Positions 19,232-30,511 of a stretch of DNA of 64,000 nucleotides are shown one piece after another (position 1 is the first letter of the stretch; each line of letters begins with the position of its first letter). Source of the DNA: Acinetobacter lanii. GTDB lineage: Bacteria; Pseudomonadota; Gammaproteobacteria; Pseudomonadales; Moraxellaceae. Below the pieces are notes generated by a model. It was given only the letters and a program-made list of their open reading frames with translations, made no database searches and was not told the origin of the DNA. The stretch lies in assembly GCF_011578285.1 (NCBI RefSeq), contig NZ_CP049916.1:186001-250000 (forward strand). Direction: 5' to 3'. A program made the position numbers and the translations under genes.

Positions 19232-19410
19232 AGGCTGAATTGCTCATAAGTTTTGTAGTCAAAAGTGAACAAAGAACGAATGCAATACAAGGAATTGAAT
19301 ACCCTAATAGAGTTGTTTACTTTTGAAACACTTGATTAATCTATATGAGATTTTCATCAATAAAATGTACATTAGTGTGTTGATGTTCAAGCCCTACTAA
19401 ATTAATCGGC

Positions 19411-19439
19411 TTTACAAAATAGCATAGCTTTCACATAAT
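19411..19439 (+). promoter_or_regulatory. Sigma-70-like promoter in front of an sRNA candidate
   Basis: TTTACA (19411-19416), exactly 17 nt, then CATAAT (19434-19439). No protein gene follows within range, but an intrinsic terminator lies about 100 nt downstream. Confidence 0.5.
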
Positions 19440-19445
19440 ACCTCT

Positions 19446-19543
19446 ATCAACTTGAGATGAAGATACAGATGTCTTCTTCAGTGTTTCAAGTCAAAAGATT
19501 TATCTTTTATATGCCCAACTTTCCCCAAGGTTGGGTTTTTTTT
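19446..19543 (+). ncRNA. Candidate small RNA (about 100 nt)
   Basis: Transcription from the 19411-19439 promoter would start near 19446 and end at the hairpin CCCAAC (19514-19519) / GTTGGG (19530-19535) with eight T residues (19536-19543). A 27-codon frame from ATG 19470 reads through this terminator and ends at 19553, but it has no good ribosome site, so a noncoding RNA is favoured. The promoter/terminator pairing is seen in the sequence; expression is inferred. Confidence 0.45.
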
Positions 19544-19707
19544 CGTCTTTAGAAAAGAGCATATTGAAGAATTAGATTTGAAAACCAGAGCTTAAAGCAT
19601 GATTTTTATACGAAATGGAACGGATGAAATGAATGATTAAAGAATAAGAATGCATTTTTGCATCATGGTAGTGCATTTTTAATAATTTGTTGGTTATTTT
19701 TAGACAT

Positions 19708-19743
19708 AAAAAAACCTAATTTTCATAGAAAATTAGGTTTTTT
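19708..19743. terminator. Bidirectional intrinsic terminator upstream of the OXA gene
   Basis: Near-perfect long stem: CCTAATTTTC (19715-19724) / GAAAATTAGG (19728-19737), loop ATA, flanked by A and T runs that also pair. It insulates the OXA gene at 19927 from upstream transcription. Confidence 0.85.
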
Positions 19744-19908
19744 CGCCAAAACTTGAGGGAAATTTAGAAAATCTGCTGAGGAATATATCTAAATCGCCCT
19801 AATGCGGTGCATTATGCACTAAATTATCGCAGTGGTAAATATTTTTTTACAAATTTTAGAATTTTTTTCCTCGAATCTTGTCCAAAGTCAGAACAACATG
19901 ATGTTTGA

Positions 19909-20814
<906 letters not shown>

Positions 20815-20836
20815 AAAAATATCGTAATGATCAGGC

Positions 20837-20983
20837 AAAAAAAAGCCCAACCGATTGGGGATGGTTGGGCTTGAAAAAGGATGTTTTATGTGTGGGAGAA
20901 ACATCCGAGGAATAACCTTAAATTCCTGTAGCGAGACTGAACAATCGTCTTCATCGTTGCTATGAAGTGATTATGCATCTCGC
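20837..20983 (-). ncRNA. Candidate structured RNA, four hairpins with terminator
   Basis: On the minus strand the order is: a long composite stem GCGAGA (pairs 20978-20983 with 20931-20936) enclosing AATC..CTTCAT / ATGAAG.GATT (20943-20972), then AGGAAT/ATTCCT (20908-20927), then an 8-bp stem GGATGTTT/AAACATCC (20879-20906), then a 10-bp terminator stem AAGCCCAACC/GGTTGGGCTT (20843-20872) followed by eight U residues. The plus strand could also end after the large stem (CTTTTTA at 20984), so the strand is not certain. It does not resemble 6S, 4.5S, tmRNA or RNase P as far as I can tell. Confidence 0.5.
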
Positions 20984-21338
20984 CTTTTTAGATTGAAAAT
21001 GGGTAAATTTTATCTAAATAATCTAATAAGTCGATCAAAAAGTATCATTCAATTTAATTCGATGATTCTTATTTGGTAATTTTAAAAATGTAATTTTTAT
21101 ACATGATGATTAACATGATAGGTCAATAAAAATACTTTTGATATGCTTTGATTTTAAGCTTCTCGCTATCGTATGATGAATATCATCGCAAGCTAAAGGT
21201 TTGTTTTATTAAATTGTTTTTTAAAGTCACGTGATTTTCATGGTTTATTTTGCGACACTTTATAGATGATTTTGATCGAATTTTGAATCGAATAAGAATG
21301 GCTAAAGCACCATTCGACGGTACGGGGAGTAGGGGACC

Positions 21339-23048
21339 ATGTTGAAATTGCACTCTGAGCATATTGGAAAACGCTTATTGATTTCAATGTTGGTGATCGT
21401 GCTGTCACTGTTGTGTATTTCTATTCCTTTGATTATTGGGGCATATCGAGATTACCAACAATCTAAACACACATTGGTTGAACTCAAGGCACTGACCACA
21501 GTTGCAGATCTTGCCAATCAGATTTCAAGAGAGCGTGGTCCATCTAATATGGCGATGTCGAGCACGGCTGAAGACTTAAATAAAAACCTTGAAGATTTAA
21601 AACAATATCGAAAAGGCGTGGATGAACAGATTGAACTCACCTTTGCAACTTTACAGAATGCTGGTTTTAAACAATTGGCCAAAGAGTTGAAATTTGAGAT
21701 TCAAAATAAATTAACCTTGGCACGTCAACATGTCGATAAGTATATAGAAACACCTTTTCAACAACGTCAATCATCTCAACTCGATACTACGATTGTCAGC
21801 ATGTTTGGTGCTTGGGACAGTTGTCATGAATTGCTGAAAAATGTGGTGATGCAATCGCAGAGCAAGGATGGGGGCATCTCGGATTACTATACTTTGGTGA
21901 TGATTCTGGCAGAACTTCGTGATCAGGCAGGTCGTGTGGCATCTAATGTCATGGCAAGTGTGACCTTTCATGAACCGATTCCGAATGAAAATATCGCGCG
22001 TGCATTGCAGACACAAAAACAAGTGCGTTACTTATGGGACTTGGTGAATACCATGCAACATGAGCAAAATAAAACGCCTGAATTTAATCATTTATATGTC
22101 AATGTTAAACGTCAATTCATCGATTTAGGTTTGCCAATCGTCACCCAGCTCATCGAACAAAGTCATGCGGGCGAAGCCTACTTTCTCAAAGGCACACAGC
22201 TGACCGCAGAAATTTCTCCAAAATTTACCACAGTGATTGATCTACAAAAGTACCTGTTGGAATACAGTGTTGAAGCGGCAGAACGTGAACAAAGCGCTGC
22301 ACAGCGTAAGTTTTTGAGTAATTTATTGATTGCATTGGTGTCGCTGATGGCTGCGTTATTCACCATGATTTACGCACAGCGCAAAGTATTTTATCCGCTG
22401 ATTCAAGCGCGTGACACCATTGTTGAGTTGTCTTATGCACATTCCAGCGCAGGCAGTGATGTGGTCGAGCATAAATTGCGTCAAGTGCATTCGCTATATG
22501 ATGCTTTACGAAAACTGCAGGACATGTTGAAACAGCGTGATGCATTTGAATTTGAACTGAAAAGTATTGCCAATACCGACCGGCTGACGGGTGTCTCCAA
22601 CCGTTTGGCCTTGGATGAGTATTTAAAACTGACAGAAAAATTGCCGAATCATTTTGAGAATATTTGTTTGATCATTATCGATATTGATAATTTTAAACAG
22701 GTGAATGATACCCATGGTCATATTTTTGGTGACAATGTGATTGTGGCAGTGGCAGATTGTTTAAAAGAGAATGTGCGTCACTCTGATCTGATCATTCGTT
22801 TTGGCGGTGATGAATTTTTAGTGGTCATGCAAAATATTGAATTTGACAAGGCTGTGGCAAGTGCAGAAAAAATCCGAACGGCTGTGGCGAGTTTGGATTT
22901 GATTGATCCTGAAAACCAAGAAAAATTAAATATTTCGGTGAGTATAGGCGTTGCAGTGGGGGCGAGAACATGGATGGATTTGTTGGAAAAAGCCGATAAA
23001 TCGCTGTTTAAATCGAAAGAGGGCGGTAAAAATTTGGTTTCGGTTTAG
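21339..23048 (+). CDS. Membrane-bound diguanylate cyclase
   Basis: Protein of 569 aa with a ribosome site (GGGGAG) ahead of the ATG. The first TM segment is at about 13-32 (LISMLVIVLSLLCISIPLII), followed by a helical periplasmic sensor domain (~35-325) and a second TM (~328-348, LIALVSLMAALFTMIYAQ). The GGDEF domain fills the C-terminus: TDRLTGVSNRLALDEYL, IIDIDNFKQVNDTHGHIFGD and the active-site loop RFGGDEF. The RxxD product-inhibition site (RHSD) is present at the right distance. It should make cyclic di-GMP in response to an unknown periplasmic signal. No EAL domain is present. Confidence 0.93.
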   Translation: MLKLHSEHIGKRLLISMLVIVLSLLCISIPLIIGAYRDYQQSKHTLVELKALTTVADLANQISRERGPSNMAMSSTAEDLNKNLEDLKQYRKGVDEQIELTFATLQNAGFKQLAKELKFEIQNKLTLARQHVDKYIETPFQQRQSSQLDTTIVSMFGAWDSCHELLKNVVMQSQSKDGGISDYYTLVMILAELRDQAGRVASNVMASVTFHEPIPNENIARALQTQKQVRYLWDLVNTMQHEQNKTPEFNHLYVNVKRQFIDLGLPIVTQLIEQSHAGEAYFLKGTQLTAEISPKFTTVIDLQKYLLEYSVEAAEREQSAAQRKFLSNLLIALVSLMAALFTMIYAQRKVFYPLIQARDTIVELSYAHSSAGSDVVEHKLRQVHSLYDALRKLQDMLKQRDAFEFELKSIANTDRLTGVSNRLALDEYLKLTEKLPNHFENICLIIIDIDNFKQVNDTHGHIFGDNVIVAVADCLKENVRHSDLIIRFGGDEFLVVMQNIEFDKAVASAEKIRTAVASLDLIDPENQEKLNISVSIGVAVGARTWMDLLEKADKSLFKSKEGGKNLVSV

Positions 23049-23108
23049 CATCGCACAATAAGAAATCAGGTGCATTGTGTTTGAAGACGCACCTGATTCA
23101 ATCTAGAT

Positions 23109-23927
23109 TTATTGTTCATCAGCAAAAGACTGGATACAGCTTTTCTCAGTTTTCAACACACCCGATGTATTCCAACACTGTGCCGCTTTAATGTTGCCGT
23201 GACTATAAGCAAGCTCAGCTTCTGGTTTTCCGCTTTCATACCATGATTTATAAACGCCTTCACGTACGCCATTTTTATATTGACCTTGGCGTTCAAGCTT
23301 GCCATTTCTGTACCATTGCTTAAGTTCACCGACCATGCGTCCGTTGTCAAAACGTACATACGTCCAAGGGTCACCTGATTCGTACCAACGCTGACGCATA
23401 CCGACAGGAATGTCTTGTTTGTATTTACTCGACATGGCGATTTGTCCATTGGGATGCCAAATTTTGTAATCGCCGTCATTCATGCCGTTAATAATTTGGC
23501 TTTCTTGCTGTTTTAAGCCATTCGCAAACCAAAATTGCAGTTTTCCTTCATATTGACCATCTTGATATTCGATGCGACTGTGCGTTTTTCCATTGGGATA
23601 AAATGATTCAAAAACACCTGTGCCTTGGATATTATCTGGGAATTGAACAAGATTTTCACATTCACCTGATTTGATTTTGGTTTTGCTTAAAAAGACGGAT
23701 GTGAGAGGATTACCATTTTGAAAGGTGTATTGGTTTTCATACAATCCTTTGCTGATCGATTTACTGACAGCGTTGCATTGCGGTTTTTCTTTCCACGGGC
23801 TTTGAGCAGGATCTTCTTCTGAAACGAAGACCACCATATTTTCATTTATATAGCCTTCAGCGTGGGTTTGTACCGCGGGGGCTAAGCATGCAAAAGTAAG
23901 TGTTAAAAATAGTGACTTATTTATCAT
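23109..23927 (-). CDS. Secreted MORN-variant repeat protein (YwqK-like)
   Basis: Protein of 272 aa with a Sec signal peptide (FLTLTFACLAPAVQTHAEG). After about 110 residues come at least five MORN_2-type repeats, such as FESFYPNGKTHSRIEYQDGQ, WFANGLKQQESQIINGMNDG, IWHPNGQIAMSSKYKQ and SWYESGKPEAELAYSHG. Such repeats form beta hairpins and occur in surface or periplasmic proteins; databases often label them YwqK-type antitoxins, but nothing here shows a toxin partner. Cysteines near both ends may pair. It is monocistronic. Confidence 0.8.
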   Translation of the reverse strand: MINKSLFLTLTFACLAPAVQTHAEGYINENMVVFVSEEDPAQSPWKEKPQCNAVSKSISKGLYENQYTFQNGNPLTSVFLSKTKIKSGECENLVQFPDNIQGTGVFESFYPNGKTHSRIEYQDGQYEGKLQFWFANGLKQQESQIINGMNDGDYKIWHPNGQIAMSSKYKQDIPVGMRQRWYESGDPWTYVRFDNGRMVGELKQWYRNGKLERQGQYKNGVREGVYKSWYESGKPEAELAYSHGNIKAAQCWNTSGVLKTEKSCIQSFADEQ

Positions 23928-24141
23928 TTATATTTCTCTAGTTTGTTGTATTTCATGGTTTACTTTTATTTTATTGTAGTAGAATCAATATGTTTTTCAA
24001 CTTTTAAAATAAAAAATAACAAAAAAATTAGTGTCTTTTTCATTTTTAAATTTGACTAAATATTGAAATTTTTGAAGGGACTCTACAGATGCTCAGTACA
24101 GAAAGCTCAAGTAGCTCAGTCATTAGAATCGATAGGGTAAA

Positions 24142-24173
24142 TAAAATAAAGCGGTGAAAGAATCACCGCTTTT
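24142..24173 (-). terminator. Terminator of uvrA
   Basis: Perfect 10-bp stem AAAGCGGTGA / TCACCGCTTT with a 5-nt loop; on the minus strand it runs into a T-rich tract (TTATTTTA). Confidence 0.8.
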
Positions 24174-24242
24174 ATGCTTAAAAGATCAAGACCCGAGTGT
24201 TAAGCTTTGCTAAGTAGAACTTTACAAACTCAGCAGAAAAAA

Positions 24243-27074
24243 TTATTTCAACATCGGCTTTAAGAACTTCGCTGTATGTGAAACTTTAGATTTAGCAACT
24301 TCTTCAGGTGTACCTTCAGCGATAATCATCCCGCCACCTGCACCGCCTTCAGGACCCAAGTCAATAATCCAATCGGCAGTCTTGATCACATCCAAATTAT
24401 GCTCAATCACCACAATGGTATTTCCTTTGTTGCGAAGCTGGTGCAGGATGTCGAGCAACTTCGCAATATCATGGAAATGCAAACCTGTGGTGGGTTCATC
24501 GAGTACATACAAGGTTTTACCTGTATCACGCTTCGCCAATTCACGTGCCAATTTCACCCGTTGTGCTTCACCACCAGAAAGCGTTGTTGCAGATTGACCT
24601 AAACGAATATAGCCCAAACCGACTTGATGTAAGGTTTCCAAACGACGGTGAATCACAGGAATCGCATCAAAGAAATGCATCGCATCTTCAACGGTCATTT
24701 CCAACACATCTGAAATATTACGTCCTTTATAACCGACTTCTAAAGTCTCACGGTTATAGCGTTTACCATGACAGGAATCGCAAGGCACATACATATCCGG
24801 TAAGAAATGCATTGCGACTTTAATCATGCCGTCACCCTCACAGGCTTCACAGCGACCGCCTTTCACGTTAAACGAGAAACGACCCGCGGCATAACCACGA
24901 GCTTTGGCTTCAGGCGTTTGCGCAAACAACTCACGAATTGGGGTAAATAATCCTGTATAGGTTGCAGGATTCGAACGTGGTGTACGTCCAATCGGACTTT
25001 GGTCAATATCGACGACTTTATCGAGGAACTGCAAGCCATCAATCGAGTCAAATTTCTCAGCGGTTAATGTGGTTGCACCATTGAGCTGTGTGGCAGCAAG
25101 TGGTAACAAGGTGCGGTTTATCAATGTTGATTTACCTGAACCTGAAACACCGGTCACACAGGTCATCACACCCAATGGAATGGTTAAATCCACATTTTTA
25201 AGGTTATGACCGGCTGCACCCATCAACTTGATCTGTTCTTCAGGTTTAGGTGGCTCTACCCGTTGTTTCGGTACTTCAATTTTCAGTTTGCCTGATAAAT
25301 ACTGACCCGTCAGTGAGTCAGGATTCGCTAAGATCTCATCATAAGTACCTTCGGCAATCACATGACCGCCATGCACGCCGGCACCCGGACCAATATCAAT
25401 AATATGATCGGCGGCACGAATCGCATCTTCATCATGCTCAACCACAAGTACGGTATTACCTAAGTCACGTAAGCGAACCAAAGTTTCAAGCAAACGGTCA
25501 TTGTCACGTTGATGCAAACCAATCGAAGGTTCATCGAGCACATACATTACGCCCATCAAACCTGCACCGATTTGTGATGCCAAACGAATACGCTGCGCTT
25601 CACCACCCGATAAGGTTTCTGCTGAACGAGACAGACTTAAATAATTCAAACCAACGGATACAAGGAAATGCAGACGTTCACGAATTTCTTTAAAGATTTT
25701 ATCGGCAATTTCACCACGTGCGCCTTCAAGATTTAAACCTTGATAATACGTTTCCGCATCACCAATCGACATCTTAGTGATTTGCGCAATGGTTTTATCC
25801 AAAATTTTCACATTGCGTGAGATTTCATTCAGACGAGAACCACCACAAGCATCACAGGCTGCATTGGATAAGTACTGTGCTAAATCTTCACGTACATAGT
25901 TGGATTCGGTTTCACGATAGCGACGCTCAAGATGTGGCAAAATCCCTTCAAAGGCTTGGACACGGGTGTGTTTGCGACCACGTTCATCGATATAACTCAG
26001 GTCAATTTTTTCTTTACCTGTACCGTAAAGGAATTTTTTCTGAGTATCAGCATCGAGTTCATTCCACGGTGTATCCAGTGAAAAACCGAAATGCGCCGCG
26101 ACTTTTTGAATCATGCCGTAATAATACGGACGTTGACGATCCCAACCACGAATTGCACCTTGGCTGATAGAGACATCAGGGCTAGGAATCAATTTGTCCG
26201 CACTAAAATGGCTACGTGTCCCTAAACCATCACAGACTGGGCAGGCACCAAATGGATTGTTGAATGAGAACAGGCGAGGTTCAAGTTCAGCCACCGCACG
26301 GTCACATTCAGGGCAAGAGTGCTTAGCTGAAAAGACACGATCGTCTTGCTCGCCATTCATCCACGATAAAATCGCAATGTCACTGCCTAAACGTAGTGCA
26401 GTTTCAAAAGATTCTGCAATACGGTTACCTAAGTCATCACGGACTTTAAAACGATCGACCACCACTTCAATGGTGTGTTTTTTCTTTTTATCTAGTTCAG
26501 GGGGAACATCAATATCGACCACTTCACCATCAACACGGGCGCGTACAAAACCTTGACTTTGTAGTTGTTCAAACAAATTGGTGTATTCACCTTTACGCTC
26601 ACGTACCACAGGGGCAAGCAACATCAAGGCAGTGCCTTCTTCTAAACCTTTGACTGCATCGACCATTTCAGTGACGGTTTGTGCCACCATCGGCAAGTCA
26701 TGTTCAGGGCAGTAAGGTGTCCCCACACGGGCATACAACAGACGTAAATAGTCATAAATTTCGGTAATGGTACCGACGGTCGAACGGGGGTTGTGACTGG
26801 TTGACTTTTGTTCAATCGCAATCGCTGGACTTAAACCTTCAATTGAATCGACTTCTGGTTTTTCCATTTGCGATAAGAACTGACGGGCATAGGCAGACAA
26901 GGATTCAACATAGCGTCGTTGACCTTCGGCATATAAAGTATCGAAAGCTAAGGATGATTTACCTGAGCCTGAGAGTCCCGTAATCACCACGAATTTGTCA
27001 CGTGGAATATCGAGTGACACATTTTTTAAGTTATGGGTTCGTGCGCCTCGAATACGGATATGACTTTGACTCAT
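24243..27074 (-). CDS. uvrA: UvrABC system protein A (excinuclease ATPase)
   Basis: Protein of 943 aa, full length for UvrA. It scans DNA for bulky lesions with UvrB in nucleotide excision repair. It shows two ABC ATPase modules: Walker [13 protein letters not shown] near the start and [12 protein letters not shown] in the second half, ABC signatures [13 protein letters not shown] and [13 protein letters not shown], and Walker B stretches [10 protein letters not shown] and [10 protein letters not shown]. Zinc-binding cysteines occur in [10 protein letters not shown] and in the C-terminal zinc module CEACEGDG...CDSCHG. It is monocistronic, with its own promoter and terminator. Confidence 0.98.
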   Translation of the reverse strand: MSQSHIRIRGARTHNLKNVSLDIPRDKFVVITGLSGSGKSSLAFDTLYAEGQRRYVESLSAYARQFLSQMEKPEVDSIEGLSPAIAIEQKSTSHNPRSTVGTITEIYDYLRLLYARVGTPYCPEHDLPMVAQTVTEMVDAVKGLEEGTALMLLAPVVRERKGEYTNLFEQLQSQGFVRARVDGEVVDIDVPPELDKKKKHTIEVVVDRFKVRDDLGNRIAESFETALRLGSDIAILSWMNGEQDDRVFSAKHSCPECDRAVAELEPRLFSFNNPFGACPVCDGLGTRSHFSADKLIPSPDVSISQGAIRGWDRQRPYYYGMIQKVAAHFGFSLDTPWNELDADTQKKFLYGTGKEKIDLSYIDERGRKHTRVQAFEGILPHLERRYRETESNYVREDLAQYLSNAACDACGGSRLNEISRNVKILDKTIAQITKMSIGDAETYYQGLNLEGARGEIADKIFKEIRERLHFLVSVGLNYLSLSRSAETLSGGEAQRIRLASQIGAGLMGVMYVLDEPSIGLHQRDNDRLLETLVRLRDLGNTVLVVEHDEDAIRAADHIIDIGPGAGVHGGHVIAEGTYDEILANPDSLTGQYLSGKLKIEVPKQRVEPPKPEEQIKLMGAAGHNLKNVDLTIPLGVMTCVTGVSGSGKSTLINRTLLPLAATQLNGATTLTAEKFDSIDGLQFLDKVVDIDQSPIGRTPRSNPATYTGLFTPIRELFAQTPEAKARGYAAGRFSFNVKGGRCEACEGDGMIKVAMHFLPDMYVPCDSCHGKRYNRETLEVGYKGRNISDVLEMTVEDAMHFFDAIPVIHRRLETLHQVGLGYIRLGQSATTLSGGEAQRVKLARELAKRDTGKTLYVLDEPTTGLHFHDIAKLLDILHQLRNKGNTIVVIEHNLDVIKTADWIIDLGPEGGAGGGMIIAEGTPEEVAKSKVSHTAKFLKPMLK

Positions 27075-27106
27075 AAAAACATCTCGATGTTAAGCAATTT
27101 GAAGGT

Positions 27107-27136
27107 TATATATGATAGCGGTTTAATTTTGTTCAA
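27107..27136 (-). promoter_or_regulatory. Candidate uvrA promoter
   Basis: On the minus strand TTGAAC (27131-27136), 18 nt, then TATATA (27107-27112), about 33 nt before the uvrA ATG. No LexA-type CTG-N10-CAG box overlaps it, in line with the lack of a LexA system in Acinetobacter. Confidence 0.5.
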
Positions 27137-27594
27137 GTGTGCATAGCGCAAAATAAAACGACAATATCTGTCGGATAGTTTAAAGCATTGAAAATCTTCA
27201 AGTGATGACAAAGTGCTTGGCTTTGAGAAAATTGCAGTAAATTGTTAAAAATTTCAATTTTTTGCAGAATAATGCATCACTATTCGATTATTATGCCACT
27301 GAGATCATACTTTTTATGGAAGTAGATTTTAGGTATGATTCGATGTGGCGGTGATTCAGTTAAGATTGAGTTTGAATAAAATCATCAAATTAAGTTTGAG
27401 TAGCATGAAATGAAGGATGTTCGCTGTGAAGCGCATATTAAAATAGAGCTATGAGGTTGATGGATTGAAAACACTTGAAATAGGCTGTTATCTTTAGGAT
27501 TTCGATCATCAAGACTATATAATCATGCTTCATGCTGATGATTCAGCACAAACAAAGTAACGAACGTTTTTGCGTTTTTGGGGATGAGTAAGGA

Positions 27595-27936
27595 ATGCTG
27601 TCTTTAATTTATAAATGCCTGTTGGGGGCAGCAGTGGTGTTTATTATCGCGATTTTGTCGAAAAGTCGTGCCTTCTATGTTGCGGGGTTAGTACCGCTCT
27701 TTCCAACTTTTGCTTTGATTGCGCATGTGATTGTATCGCAAGAGCAGGGCGCTGAAGCCTTACGTAAAACGGCGTTATTTGGCTTGTGGTCGTTAATCCC
27801 TTATTTTATTTATTTGGTCACGGTGTATGCCTTTGCCACCAAAATGTCGATGGTCTCTTGCCTCAGTGCCGCAACTGTATTTTGGATGTTTTCAGCAGGC
27901 TGTTTAATTTACGGTTGGCAGTATTTTAATCAATAA
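27595..27936 (+). CDS. GlpM-like membrane protein
   Basis: Protein of 113 aa with four hydrophobic segments (LIYKCLLGAAVVFIIAIL, LVPLFPTFALIAHVIV, FGLWSLIPYFIYLVTVYAF, LSAATVFWMFSAGCLIY). Its size and the pattern KSRAFYVAGLVPLFPTFALI resemble the GlpM family, described beside alginate/glycerol genes in Pseudomonas; the biochemical role is not known. It stands alone after a 520-bp stretch in which I see no other gene. Confidence 0.7.
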   Translation: MLSLIYKCLLGAAVVFIIAILSKSRAFYVAGLVPLFPTFALIAHVIVSQEQGAEALRKTALFGLWSLIPYFIYLVTVYAFATKMSMVSCLSAATVFWMFSAGCLIYGWQYFNQ

Positions 27937-28097
27937 TTTCAGTCATCATTGCTTGAAGTTAATACAACCTAGATTAGATATAGCGAATTGTGAATTCGTT
28001 GTTGAAGCCTTTCAATCAATCCCCTTCGAAGGTGAGTATGAAAAGAATAGCTCGTCGGCGTCTTTTCAATAAAGAGGCTTATTGTCGGAGCTCATAT

Positions 28098-28246
28098 GCT
28101 ACTTTTGTAACGGCAAAAGTAGCCAAAACCTTTTGTCATTCGCTGAACTCGTTCAGGTGCTGGCACATCTCAAAATCATCGCAAAAACATTCATGATTGA
28201 ATTGAGGGACACTCGAACAGCAGCGAATGACTTTTCCGCGTATCCA
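28098..28246. repeat. Dispersed palindromic intergenic repeat, copy 2
   Basis: Perfect 10-bp inverted repeat GCTACTTTTG (28098-28107) / CAAAAGTAGC (28114-28123), an 11-bp long-range stem GTCATTCGCTG (28135-28145) / CAGCGAATGAC (28221-28231), and the tail CCGCGTATCCA (28236-28246) shared with the copy at 2206-2312. The ORFs predicted across it are not credible genes. Confidence 0.6.
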
Positions 28247-28302
28247 GTGATCTGCAAAAGCAAACGATTCAAAAAATTGGATGATCATCATCAAGATCCA
28301 AG

Positions 28303-28977
28303 TCACTTCTCATCTAAGCCCAACCATTTTTCTTGGCGATAAGCACTGTCCCAAAACAACCACTCCAACTCTGCCCCACGGGTATAAGCCTGATGCATTT
28401 TTTCAATGGTATCCGCATCACAACGCTCAGCCACACGATCAATCGTTTCAATCACTTTCTTGACCACGGCGTTAAATTCATCCCCCGCATAAGTATCGAT
28501 CCACGCTTGATAGGGATTATTCGGTACTGAATTACGCACAATGTCATTGCCAACTTCGGCATAAATCCAATAACACGGCAACAGTGATGCCAATACAACA
28601 GGATAGCTTTCTGACCACGCTGTTGCGGTGAGAAAAGACGTATAGTGATGACAAGCCAAGCTCAGTGGGGTGTTTTGGAATTCATCTTTGGAAATGTCAA
28701 AATTCTGCATAAAATCATCATGCAAACTGCGCTCGACCACAATCGCAATTTTGGCAGAGTCGGCAAATTGAATGACATCTTCGGCTTCAAAAGCCTTTGC
28801 TGCACAGACCGCAAGCGCACGACCATAAGCCAACAGATAATGGGCATCCTGAATCACATAATGACAAAAGGTGTCTTTGCTGAGCGTGCCTTTCGCCAAG
28901 GCTTGGTTAAAAGGATGAGCAAGGGTTTTTTGATAAAGCGCTAAATTACGTTGCCAAACATCCTGTGAAAATGACAT
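28303..28977 (-). CDS. tenA: Thiaminase II / TenA-family aminopyrimidine aminohydrolase
   Basis: Protein of 224 aa from ATG 28977, with AGGAA 6 nt upstream; a TTG two codons earlier is rejected. The fold is TenA-type, all-helical. FCHYVIQDAHYLLAYGRALA carries the substrate-binding Asp/Tyr region, LASLLPCYWIYAEVG carries the expected active-site Cys, and the C-terminal ELEWLFWDSAY holds the conserved Glu. TenA salvages thiamine pyrimidine from degraded thiamine (amino-HMP to HMP). No other thiamine genes are adjacent. Confidence 0.88.
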   Translation of the reverse strand: MSFSQDVWQRNLALYQKTLAHPFNQALAKGTLSKDTFCHYVIQDAHYLLAYGRALAVCAAKAFEAEDVIQFADSAKIAIVVERSLHDDFMQNFDISKDEFQNTPLSLACHHYTSFLTATAWSESYPVVLASLLPCYWIYAEVGNDIVRNSVPNNPYQAWIDTYAGDEFNAVVKKVIETIDRVAERCDADTIEKMHQAYTRGAELEWLFWDSAYRQEKWLGLDEK

Positions 28978-29211
28978 TTTCAATTCCTATATGCGTCAAT
29001 AAAAAATGGAACAGTGTAGCGATGCTATGCAGTGCTTATACTACAAGATATGATGCGATTGAATCTTGAGGGCTTTTGTTCAAAAAAAGCATACGAAGAA
29101 TTTTGGAATGTGCTGTAAAAGTCGTCATAATTGTGCCTAGAAATTCTTAAGCTTCATTTTTAAGTTTTATATTTTTTTCAATATTAATAATTGTCCATAG
29201 GTCGATTTATC

Positions 29212-30291
29212 ATGATGAAACACTTTGGTTTCTCAATCGTATTTTCGATCGTGTGTCTTGCCATTTCTGCATATTGGGGTTTTACCCACGGTCCAGATGC
29301 GGGTATTAAGACCATGATCACGGCACTGACCATTACTGCGATTTTAGCAGTGATGGAGGTGTCCCTTTCTTTTGATAATGCAGTGGTAAACGCTTCGGTA
29401 CTGCGTGGTTGGGATCATTTTTGGAAAATGATTTTCTTAACCGTCGGAATCTTGGTGGCTGTGTTTGGTATGCGTTTGATTTTCCCGATTGTGATTGTGG
29501 CTGTGACCGCAGACATGGGCATGATGGACGTGATCAATATGGCACTCAATGATCCAAAAAATTACTCAGAACGACTGATTGCCCATCATGCAGAAATTGC
29601 AGCCTTTGGTGGCTCATTCCTGTTGTTGGTGTTCTTAAACTTCTTCTTAGACGAAGGCAAGGATACGCATTGGTTCCGTTGGTTAGAACGCCGTCTGGCT
29701 AATCTTGCCAATGTGCCTGCAATGTCGGTGTTTATCGCGCTGATTGCTTTATTGATCATGGCAGCCAATGTTGCTGAAGACACCCGTTTAGCGGTGACCA
29801 TGGCCGGAATTTGGGGCATCGTGGTGTATATCGGGGTGCAAGTGCTGAGTCATATGCTTGGCGGTGAGCCAGAAGTGGATGAAGAGGGTAATGCAATTGG
29901 ACATGACGCAAGCGGTGCGCCAACAGGTGCAATCAAAGCGGGTCTAGGTGGCTTTATCTACCTTGAAGTGCTTGATGCATCCTTTAGTTTTGACGGTGTG
30001 ATTGGTGCATTTGCGATTACTTCAGATGTAGTGATCATTATGCTCGGTCTAGCGATTGGTGCGATGTTCGTGCGTTCAATGACCATTTACTTGGTCGACA
30101 AAGGTACATTGGATGCTTATATCTACCTTGAGCATGGTGCACATTATGCGATTGGCGCATTGGCATTGATTATGTTGGCCAGCGGTACAGGGGTACATGT
30201 GCCTGAAATCGTGACTGGACTAATTGGTGTGGCCTTTATTGTTTGGGCGGTGATTGCATCGATTCAATACAACAAACGTCAGCCTGCTTAA
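29212..30291 (+). CDS. DUF475 / TerC-like integral membrane protein
   Basis: Protein of 359 aa from ATG 29212; ATG 29215 is an equal choice. About eight TM helices occur in two related halves, each with an acidic membrane motif: VMEVSLSFDNAVVNASVL in the first and LEVLDASFSFDGVIGAFAIT in the second. This duplicated (E/D)xSxSFD motif is typical of DUF475 and of TerC-like proteins linked to metal homeostasis and tellurite resistance. A role in metal (for example manganese) export or insertion is plausible from the family but not shown. Confidence 0.88.
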   Translation: MMKHFGFSIVFSIVCLAISAYWGFTHGPDAGIKTMITALTITAILAVMEVSLSFDNAVVNASVLRGWDHFWKMIFLTVGILVAVFGMRLIFPIVIVAVTADMGMMDVINMALNDPKNYSERLIAHHAEIAAFGGSFLLLVFLNFFLDEGKDTHWFRWLERRLANLANVPAMSVFIALIALLIMAANVAEDTRLAVTMAGIWGIVVYIGVQVLSHMLGGEPEVDEEGNAIGHDASGAPTGAIKAGLGGFIYLEVLDASFSFDGVIGAFAITSDVVIIMLGLAIGAMFVRSMTIYLVDKGTLDAYIYLEHGAHYAIGALALIMLASGTGVHVPEIVTGLIGVAFIVWAVIASIQYNKRQPA

Positions 30292-30374
30292 CAGCCTGTT
30301 TCAACTTCCAGATTGAATCCTTATAAGAGGATACTTTGATGTTGCTCTCGGCTAAGGTTCAGATGTGAATGTCC

Positions 30375-30404
30375 AAAAAGCGTAACTTCGGTTACGCTTT
30401 TTTC
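30375..30404 (+). terminator. Terminator of the DUF475 gene
   Basis: Stem GCGTAAC / GTTACGC closed by a stable TTCG tetraloop, with A run before and T run after. Confidence 0.9.
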
Positions 30405-30511
30405 TATTCTGAAAAAAACTTGATCTTTATTTCTCATCAAAATAGCCTGCTCATAACCCGATTGAATGTCCTATAATCCCCACTCAAGATTAATGAGTTA
30501 TTAGCTATCTT

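Noticed and set aside
24104..24130. A stretch resembling the 5' D-arm of a tRNA (GTAGCTCAGTCATTAGAATC)
   Set aside because: No acceptor, anticodon or T arm can be formed around it, so it is not a tRNA; it may be chance or a worn fragment.
27075..27160. SOS/LexA box for uvrA
   Set aside because: No CTG-N10-CAG palindrome was found near the promoter, and Acinetobacter lacks a classical LexA.
28082..28463. Small plus-strand ORFs across 27990-28530
   Set aside because: They lie in the palindromic repeat and antisense to tenA, with no ribosome sites and no protein-like composition.
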